Below, piece after piece: positions 10,221-16,237 of a DNA stretch of 64,000 nucleotides. The notes below the pieces were generated by a model, which saw only the letters and a list, made by a program, of their open reading frames with translations, was not told the origin of the DNA and ran no database searches. Both the position numbers and the translations under genes were made by a program. The stretch's first letter is position 1, and every line of letters starts with the position of its first letter. Origin of the DNA: Pleurodeles waltl. Lineage: Eukaryota > Chordata > Amphibia > Caudata > Salamandridae. The stretch is from NCBI RefSeq assembly GCF_031143425.1, contig NC_090448.1:333200177-333264176 (forward strand). The letters run 5' to 3'.

Positions 10221-12296
10221 ATGTCTCAGAGGAAGTCGGGTTTCAAGCCCTGTCGAGAGTGTGGGGGCAAGATGTCAGTTACAGATCCTCACTCCGACTG
10301 TCTATGGTGTTTGAGCTCCGACCACGACGTCTCGACTTGCGATTCATGTCAACACATGAATCCGAAGGCCCTCAAAGAGCGCGAGGCCAAGTTATTCATG
10401 GCAAAGTCAAAGAAGAAGGAGAAACATCATAAGAAGTCTTCTTCGCCAAGGTCTCACCGGCGTCATCGAGACTCCCGGCGCCGTAGAGACTCACGACGTC
10501 ACTCCAGCAAGGAGTCTCATTCGAGGTCACCTTCGGCTCGGCGTCGGAGGACTTGGGAGGTCAGCCCCACGGTCACGCCGCATCCATCGACGCCGTTGCC
10601 CTCTCCGGCGTCACCGACTTCACCTGGTCAGGCGTCAGTGATTGAGGTGGTGCAGCCTCTTGTGTTTTCTCCGGCGTCGCAGACGTCGAGGCCGGCGTCG
10701 GGGTCGCCCTCGATCCAGGCACCCCAGTATCCGGCTTTTCCCACTCCTGGAGCCGATAGTACCGCGTTTCTTAATGCGATGTATACCATCTTTCAGCAGA
10801 TGGCTCCAGAAGCTGCTCCGGCTGGTCCTTCGGGGCCCTTGGCCTTTTCGTTGGGTGATCCTGCGCCTCTTCGGCCGGCACCCTTTATGCCCTTTCTCCC
10901 TTTTGGGAATGTGGGCTCGGCGCCGGTGCCGGCGTCGGTTGCCCCTCCGTCGAAGTCAGGATTTTGCCCTGTGACTCCGGTTGGTCCATCGGCTCCAAGA
11001 CCTCGTCCTCCGGCTCCTGCCTCGGCGCCGAAGCTGCCTGTGGCGCCGGACGCGGCGTCAGATGCTTCTGGAGATCGGCGCCGTTCTTCGACGTCGGCGG
11101 AGGCCATGTCGACTCCGCGTATCGAGGAGAGACTTCATTCGAGGAGGCGTGCTCTCCGTCTTTTAGAAGAGCAAGAGTACCAGCGAGTCCTAGAGGAGGG
11201 AGAGATTGAGGACTCTGGAGACGGACTGCATGGTCTGGATACAGCCAGTGGGCTGGACACTTCCCCTGAGTGGGACCTTTCATCTCCAGGGGAATATACG
11301 GAGGAGGCTGCTTCCTTTCATGCTGTGGTGAGGAAGGCAGCGAGCTTTTTGGACCTGCCTTTGCCGGTGGCAGAGGCAAAGCAGAATTTGCTGACAGAGG
11401 TATTGCATCCGGCCTCTGCTGCAGCTGAGCCTCTCTTGCCATTTAATGAGGCTTTGCTGGATCCGGTGTTGGAGGTGTGGAAGAAGCCGGTGTCTTCCTC
11501 GGCCGTTCATAGGGCTGTGGCCAGGAGGTATCGAGCTGCACCATCTGACCCTGGCTTTCTCTCTAGACACCCTACGCCGGAGAGCTTGGTGGTGCAAGCC
11601 TCCTGTTCCTCAAAGTCAGCGCCTGGTTCCTTCCCGACGGTGCCTGGAGACAGAGACTCCAAGAAACTGGATGCGCAGTCCAAGAAAATATTTTCGTCAT
11701 GCAGTTTGGCGTTGAAGGCCACCAACGCCACGTGCATTCTGGGGAGGTACATCCATGCGCTGATGGATGATATTTCGTCTTCATTCACGGAGCTTCCCCA
11801 GGGTCTTTTGGATGTGGTCTCGGACGCCCAGGCTGCCGCGACCCAGATTATCCAGTCTGGGCTGGACACGACCGACTCGGTGGCCAGGGCGATGGGCACG
11901 GCTGTGGTGGCAAGAAGACAGGCCTGGCTCCGAAACTCAGGGTTCTCTGCGGATGTGCAGTCGACCCTGCTGGACCTCCCGTTTGATGGGGACAGACTGT
12001 TTGGAGCCAAGGCAGATTCAGCCTTGGAACGATTTAAGGAGAGCAGAGCCACAGCCAAATCGTTAGGACTGCAAGCTCCTTCTTCCTCTGCCTCTTCTAG
12101 AATTTTCAGGAGGTTTCGGGGATTTGGGCGTGGCTCTTATTCCTCTTCCTTTCGGGGGAGGTTCCAGCAACCCGCCTCTTCCCTCCCCTATAGGTCATTT
12201 AGAGGGAGGGGTGGGGTCCGTACCAGAGGAGCCTCTCAACAGCACTCTGCCTCTTCCTCGTCCTCTGGAGGGGTGCAGCAGGGGAAGCAGCCTTAG
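10221..12296 (+). CDS. A1 ORF1, Gag-like protein
   Basis: This predicted 691-residue protein is the probable structural, nucleic-acid-binding protein of the element. I chose the ATG at 10221 because the conserved N-terminal module follows at once and the other copies begin at the same place; the open frame extends upstream to 10131 without an ATG. Residues 11-43 form an eight-ligand Cys/His module (C11, C14, H24, C27, C30, H35, C40, C43), probably binding two zinc ions. Residues 62-112 are very rich in Arg, Ser and Lys, a Pro/Ala/Ser-rich spacer follows, and the conserved block around Arg-Arg-Gln-Ala-Trp-Leu-Arg lies near nucleotides 11860-12060. The C-terminus is rich in Arg-Gly repeats. It ends in a single TAG, after which the same frame stays open to 15233. 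Confidence 0.92.
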   Translation: MSQRKSGFKPCRECGGKMSVTDPHSDCLWCLSSDHDVSTCDSCQHMNPKALKEREAKLFMAKSKKKEKHHKKSSSPRSHRRHRDSRRRRDSRRHSSKESHSRSPSARRRRTWEVSPTVTPHPSTPLPSPASPTSPGQASVIEVVQPLVFSPASQTSRPASGSPSIQAPQYPAFPTPGADSTAFLNAMYTIFQQMAPEAAPAGPSGPLAFSLGDPAPLRPAPFMPFLPFGNVGSAPVPASVAPPSKSGFCPVTPVGPSAPRPRPPAPASAPKLPVAPDAASDASGDRRRSSTSAEAMSTPRIEERLHSRRRALRLLEEQEYQRVLEEGEIEDSGDGLHGLDTASGLDTSPEWDLSSPGEYTEEAASFHAVVRKAASFLDLPLPVAEAKQNLLTEVLHPASAAAEPLLPFNEALLDPVLEVWKKPVSSSAVHRAVARRYRAAPSDPGFLSRHPTPESLVVQASCSSKSAPGSFPTVPGDRDSKKLDAQSKKIFSSCSLALKATNATCILGRYIHALMDDISSSFTELPQGLLDVVSDAQAAATQIIQSGLDTTDSVARAMGTAVVARRQAWLRNSGFSADVQSTLLDLPFDGDRLFGAKADSALERFKESRATAKSLGLQAPSSSASSRIFRRFRGFGRGSYSSSFRGRFQQPASSLPYRSFRGRGGVRTRGASQQHSASSSSSGGVQQGKQP

Positions 12297-14205
12297 GCTT
12301 CCACCGTTTCCCACTCACTCCTCTCCTGTAGGGGGAAGATTACTGCGTTTTCTCCACAAGTGGAAGTCTATCACAACGGACACTTGGGTTCTCGGCATTG
12401 TGGGAAAAGGCTACGCCCTTCCCTTTCGGGAGTTCCCGCCCCTCATCCCGCCCCGCCCATCTTATTGTTCAGAAGAACACCTCCTGTTGCTAGAACAGGA
12501 GGTTCAAGTCCTCCTTTCAAAGGGCGCGGTAGAGTTGGTCCCAGAGCAGGAAAAGGGTCGAGGTTGTTACTCAAGATACTTCCTGATTCCCAAAAAGGAT
12601 GGTCAGTTGAGACCAATCCTGGATCTGAGGATCTTGAATTGGTTCCTCAAACAGGAAAAGTTCAAGATGCTGACCCTAGCACAGGTGCTTTTGGCGTTGA
12701 ACAAGGAAGATTGGATGGTGTCTGTCGACTTGCAGGATGCTTACTTTCATATCCCGATACTCAAGTCGCACAGGAAGTATCTCCGGTTTGTGGTAGGGTC
12801 GCAGCACTATCAGTTTGCGGTCCTCCCGTTTGGTCTTACTTCAGCACCTCGAGTCTTCACAAAGGTGATGTCAGTGGTTGCGGCGGAGCTCAGAAGGAAG
12901 GGGATAGCAGTATTCCCTTACTTGGACGACTGGTTGATCAAAGCCAAGTCCCCGGAGCTTGTGTCGCATCATCTGCAGTCAACAACCCAGTTGTTGTTCG
13001 ACCTGGGCTTTTCGGTGAACGTGCCCAAATCTCACCTGGAGCCCTCTCAGCGCCTCCTGTTCATAGGGGCAGTACTGGATACAACATTGAGTCGAGCCTT
13101 TCCTCCGCCTCAGCGGATTCAAGATATTCAGGAATTGGTTCCAATGTTTCGAAATGGAGCGGTAGTTCCAGTCCTCAAGGTCCTTCGTCTGCTCGGTCTG
13201 TTCGCCTCCTGCATTCTGTTGGTCACGCATGCTCGCTGGCACATGAGGGCTCTTCAGTGGTGCCTCCGAAGGCAGTGGTCTCAACACAAGGGAGATTTAG
13301 AAGGTACTGTCAAGATCTCCAGAGATGCTGCTGTGGAATTGAAGTGGTGGATTGCGGGCAACAATCTTTCACAGGGGAAGCCGTTCGCGCAGTCGCCACC
13401 AGTGGCCACGGTAATAACGGATGCCTCCACCCTAGGATGGGGAGCTCATCTGGGGGATCTGGAGATCAAAGGGCTTTGGTCTCCAGAGGAACAGGTGTTT
13501 CATATCAATCTGTTGGAGTTACGGGCTGTACGTTTGGCTCTCAAGGCCTTCCTCCCATCCCTTCGTGGTCAGTCGGTACAGGTCCTGACGGACAATACTA
13601 CCACGATGTGGTACATAAACAAACAGGGAGGAGTAGGGTCGTACCTTCTCTGCAGAGAAGCTCTTCGGCTATGGTCCTGGGCAAAGGACCATCAGATTTG
13701 CTTGGTGGCAAATCATCTGGCCGGGGTCTTGAATGTACGTGCGGACAGTCTCAGTCGCCAATTCTCGGCAGACCACGAGTGGCGTCTCCATCCAGATCAA
13801 GTCTGTTTAATCTTCCAGATGTGGGGGTTTCCTCGGATAGATCTGTTTGCCACTCGGGAGAACGCGCATTGCCCGTTATTCTGCAGCCTCCAGTATCCGA
13901 TGCAGGGAGCGTTGGGGGACGCGTTTCAGATAACCTGGTGCGACCAGTTGCTTTACGCGTTTCCCCCCATACCCTTGATTCCTCGAGTGTTGAGGAAAAT
14001 TCGCCAAGACCGGGCCCAAGTCATCTTAATAGCTCCGGATTGGCCAAGGAGGGTATGGTACTCCGACCTTCTCCAACTCTCACTGTGCCCTCCGCTCCGT
14101 CTCCCTCTCAGGGCAGACCTCCTCTCGCAGTCGCAGGGGCAGGTTTTACACCCCAACCTCCAGAGTCTGCACCTACATGCTTGGAGATTGAACGGGGCAA
14201 CCTGA
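12124..14205 (+). CDS. A1 ORF2, reverse transcriptase/RNase H with C-terminal domain
   Basis: It copies element RNA into DNA. The open frame has 693 codons. RT motifs include Leu-Ile-Pro-Lys-Lys, Leu-Gln-Asp-Ala-Tyr-Phe and the catalytic Tyr-Leu-Asp-Asp (D268, D269 from 12124). RNase H follows with D433, E465, D490 and D541, the usual DEDD set. The last 130 residues (Leu-Phe-Ala-Thr, Ala-Pro-Asp-Trp-Pro) sit where DIRS elements carry a Dam-like methylase domain; I did not identify a SAM site with certainty. No ATG precedes the RT domain: the first in-frame ATG is at 12667, already inside RT. The frame is +1 to ORF1 and overlaps its end by 173 nt, so frameshifting, reinitiation or splicing must deliver ribosomes. 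The true N-terminus is unknown. Confidence 0.9.
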   Translation: MGVALIPLPFGGGSSNPPLPSPIGHLEGGVGSVPEEPLNSTLPLPRPLEGCSRGSSLRLPPFPTHSSPVGGRLLRFLHKWKSITTDTWVLGIVGKGYALPFREFPPLIPPRPSYCSEEHLLLLEQEVQVLLSKGAVELVPEQEKGRGCYSRYFLIPKKDGQLRPILDLRILNWFLKQEKFKMLTLAQVLLALNKEDWMVSVDLQDAYFHIPILKSHRKYLRFVVGSQHYQFAVLPFGLTSAPRVFTKVMSVVAAELRRKGIAVFPYLDDWLIKAKSPELVSHHLQSTTQLLFDLGFSVNVPKSHLEPSQRLLFIGAVLDTTLSRAFPPPQRIQDIQELVPMFRNGAVVPVLKVLRLLGLFASCILLVTHARWHMRALQWCLRRQWSQHKGDLEGTVKISRDAAVELKWWIAGNNLSQGKPFAQSPPVATVITDASTLGWGAHLGDLEIKGLWSPEEQVFHINLLELRAVRLALKAFLPSLRGQSVQVLTDNTTTMWYINKQGGVGSYLLCREALRLWSWAKDHQICLVANHLAGVLNVRADSLSRQFSADHEWRLHPDQVCLIFQMWGFPRIDLFATRENAHCPLFCSLQYPMQGALGDAFQITWCDQLLYAFPPIPLIPRVLRKIRQDRAQVILIAPDWPRRVWYSDLLQLSLCPPLRLPLRADLLSQSQGQVLHPNLQSLHLHAWRLNGAT

Positions 14206-15233
14206 GTTCCTTCTCTCTCCCGCCTGATGTAGTGGATGTTATCTTAGCGGCCAGGCGACACTCCACTAAATCTATCTACGCTAATAGGTGGTCTAAATTT
14301 GTTATGTGGTGTGGAGAGAGACAGATTGATCCCTTACATGCTCATCTGTCACATGTTTTGTCTTTTGCACTGTCTCTAGCGCAGAAAGGTTGTGCAGTAG
14401 CTACCATTAAGGGTTATTTGTCGGCCTTGTCAGCCTTCATTTGTCTTCCAGACCAACCATCGTTATTTAAATCCCCTATTGTTCTCAGATTCTTGAAAGG
14501 TCTTCTGAATCAATATCCTCCAAAACCATTCGTTATGCCTCAATGGGATTTGTCCTTGGTCCTGACTTTCCTTATGGGGTCCCCTTTTGAGCCTATGCAT
14601 TCTTGCCCCTTAAGGTATTTGGTTATTAAAACAGTATTCCTGGTAGCTATAACATCTGCAAGGAGAGTGAGTGAGTTGCAGGCCTTATCGGTTAAACCCC
14701 CTTATATAATGTTTTATGGGGATAAGGTGGTGTTGAGGACCAAGGCTGCTTTCCTTCCGAAGGTTGTTTCACCCTTCCATTTGGCTCAGACAATCACTTT
14801 GTCCACGTTTTATCCTCCGCCTCATCCTTCAAAGGAGGAAGAAAGACTACATCGCCTGGACCCAAAAAGGGCGTTGAGCTTCTATATCGACAGAATGAAG
14901 GATATCAGGCTGGAGGATCAGCTGTTTGTCGGATACGTGGGCAAGAGGAGAGGAAAGGCAGTCCACAAGAGAACACTCTCCAGGTGGGTTGTTCTTTGCA
15001 TTAAAATCTGTTACTCTTTGGCAAAGAAGGATCCGCCTGAGGGCATTAGAGCTCACTCCACCAGAGCTAAGTCGGCCTCTTCGGCCTTGGCCAGGGGTGT
15101 TCCTGTGGTTGACATCTGCAAGGCCGCAACTTGGTCGTCCCTTCACACTTTTGTGAAACATTACTGTTTGGACTCTGAGGTCAGAAGGGACGGTCATTTT
15201 GCACGGTCAGTGCTGCAGGATTTCTTGGTTTGA
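12297..15233 (+). CDS. A1 ORF3, tyrosine recombinase with long N-terminal extension
   Basis: The recombinase integrates the circular DNA intermediate. The catalytic domain is about 330 residues at 14200-15233. Numbered from 12360, the catalytic Arg is R768 or R769 (Ser-Ala-Arg-Arg-Val), the HxxR motif is H899 to R902, and the nucleophile is Y935 (Lys-His-Tyr-Cys). The frame is the ORF1 frame continued after the TAG at 12294-12296, with no further stop. About 600 codons upstream of the domain overlap ORF2 in another frame and encode a Ser/Gly/Arg-rich sequence. Whether that part is translated, or the recombinase starts internally, cannot be decided here. The end, Leu-Gln-Asp-Phe-Leu-Val, is conserved in A2 and R2. 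Confidence 0.88.
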   Translation, partial: ASTVSHSLLSCRGKITAFSPQVEVYHNGHLGSRHCGKRLRPSLSGVPAPHPAPPILLFRRTPPVARTGGSSPPFKGRGRVGPRAGKGSRLLLKILPDSQKGWSVETNPGSEDLELVPQTGKVQDADPSTGAFGVEQGRLDGVCRLAGCLLSYPDTQVAQEVSPVCGRVAALSVCGPPVWSYFSTSSLHKGDVSGCGGAQKEGDSSIPLLGRLVDQSQVPGACVASSAVNNPVVVRPGLFGERAQISPGALSAPPVHRGSTGYNIESSLSSASADSRYSGIGSNVSKWSGSSSPQGPSSARSVRLLHSVGHACSLAHEGSSVVPPKAVVSTQGRFRRYCQDLQRCCCGIEVVDCGQQSFTGEAVRAVATSGHGNNGCLHPRMGSSSGGSGDQRALVSRGTGVSYQSVGVTGCTFGSQGLPPIPSWSVGTGPDGQYYHDVVHKQTGRSRVVPSLQRSSSAMVLGKGPSDLLGGKSSGRGLECTCGQSQSPILGRPRVASPSRSSLFNLPDVGVSSDRSVCHSGERALPVILQPPVSDAGSVGGRVSDNLVRPVALRVSPHTLDSSSVEENSPRPGPSHLNSSGLAKEGMVLRPSPTLTVPSAPSPSQGRPPLAVAGAGFTPQPPESAPTCLEIERGNLSSFSLPPDVVDVILAARRHSTKSIYANRWSKFVMWCGERQIDPLHAHLSHVLSFALSLAQKGCAVATIKGYLSALSAFICLPDQPSLFKSPIVLRFLKGLLNQYPPKPFVMPQWDLSLVLTFLMGSPFEPMHSCPLRYLVIKTVFLVAITSARRVSELQALSVKPPYIMFYGDKVVLRTKAAFLPKVVSPFHLAQTITLSTFYPPPHPSKEEERLHRLDPKRALSFYIDRMKDIRLEDQLFVGYVGKRRGKAVHKRTLSRWVVLCIKICYSLAKKDPPEGIRAHSTRAKSASSALARGVPVVDICKAATWSSLHTFVKHYCLDSEVRRDGHFARSVLQDFLV

Positions 15234-15278
15234 CCATTTAGGCACCCACCGCCGGGCGTGGTACTGCTTTGGGACTCT

Positions 15279-15388
15279 ATTCATCAGGTGAGGAATCCAC
15301 AGGTAGTTGTATCCATCAGAAGAACGAGTTACTTACCTTCGGTAACGACTTTTCTGGTGGATACATTAGCTACCTGTGGATTCCTCAC
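15279..15388. repeat. A1 internal complementary region
   Basis: Bases 15279-15321 are the reverse complement of the left terminus of A1, and 15319-15388 the reverse complement of the right terminus. The two parts overlap by GAA, the complement of the terminal TTC. The segment is thus an antisense copy of the joined circle ends. Confidence 0.93.
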
Positions 15389-15717
15389 GGTCCCACCCGC
15401 CTCCCCGTTGCCTTTTTGGTCTCTCCAAGCAATCCTTGAGTGTGCTCCTTTTGGTCTTCAAAGTTGCAATACATTTTGCATGTATGATATTTGTATATAT
15501 GTGTATATTTATATATAAATCTATATATATATTGGGTATATACATGATTCGTATGTATAAATATATTTATTTGTTTAAAAAAAAAAAAAAAGGTTATATT
15601 AAATCTACAGCTATTTTATTGCAATGTTGTGTGATTTACAATATTAAGAGATGTTGCTTTGCTCTTTCATTGCATTGGGTTATTATTATTATTCTCATGC
15701 ACGTAAAAAATGTTGGT
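15389..15717. other. A1 AT-rich 3' spacer
   Basis: This non-coding stretch between complementary region and right ITR is AT-rich, with a TATATA-type run near 15490-15570 and an A-run at about 15577-15590. No gene was seen. Confidence 0.7.
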
Positions 15718-15933
15718 ACTGTCATCGGCACGTCGGCGAGGACTTCTTAATGCCTGTATGACGTCAGACGGCGTCGCGTGGGCTAGAGTGACGTCCTCGT
15801 CGACGTGCAGAGACTAGTAAGAAGATTTCCGTCAAATGCTGGCGCCATGGGAGTATTCATCAGGTGAGGAATCCACAGGTAGCTAATGTATCCACCAGAA
15901 AAGTCGTTACCGAAGGTAAGTAACTCGTTCTTC
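15718..15933. repeat. A1 right inverted terminal repeat with outer extension
   Basis: It is complementary to the left ITR and carries about 30 further outer bases that the left end lacks, a known DIRS asymmetry. The extension contains TTACCGAAGGTAA, a short palindrome that overlaps a near-consensus splice-donor sequence. Confidence 0.92.
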
Positions 15934-15983
15934 ATCCTGTTTCCTGGATTCCTTTGAGACTTACTCTTTTGTCATATACGTAC
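15934..15983 (+). pseudogene. R2 RT fragment, right of the A1 insertion
   Basis: Continues the RT alignment of 9590-9938 without a gap (compare A2 at 40453-40490). It is cut after about 50 bp by an LTR-like repeat. Confidence 0.75.
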
Positions 15984-16237
15984 TGTAGGAAGCTGGCTCT
16001 CTATATGGTGCACTAAAAAGAAGTACACCGTGCAGAGAGTCCAGTGGATCCCAATTGCTTTGCAGAGGCAAAAGTAGATAGGATTAATGCTCTATTTTGT
16101 GGTAGTGTGGGTGAGCAGTTAGGCTTATCTGAGGGGTAGTGCTAAGCATTTGTTATATTTGCAGAGGCAATAAATGAAACACACACTATAAATCTGAGAC
16201 TAAATTAAAAAAATAACAATTATTTTTATATATGTTT
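15984..16237 (-). mobile_element. LTR-like repeat fragment, minus strand
   Basis: Starts TGTAGGAAG and matches the reverse complement of the last 230 bp of the LTR-like element at 32384-34999, but as a different subfamily. The remainder is missing beyond the insertion of the next repeat. Confidence 0.65.

Larger units (their letters stand above)
9939..15933 (+). mobile_element. DIRS element A1, complete and apparently intact
   Basis: A 5,995-bp DIRS-type retrotransposon with ITRs that are identical over about 165 bp by direct reading, three uninterrupted genes and a complete internal complementary region. The shared trinucleotide TTC marks both ends (9939-9941 and 15931-15933). The flanks join into an ungapped stretch of RT sequence of the older copy R2, so the termini and the target are known to the base. 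Intact genes and identical ITRs suggest recent insertion and possible present activity. Confidence 0.93.

Noticed and set aside
10885..11442. Long minus-strand open frame of 185 codons within A1 gag
   Set aside because: It is a shadow of a GC-rich, Pro/Ala/Ser-biased gene on the other strand and shows no motif.
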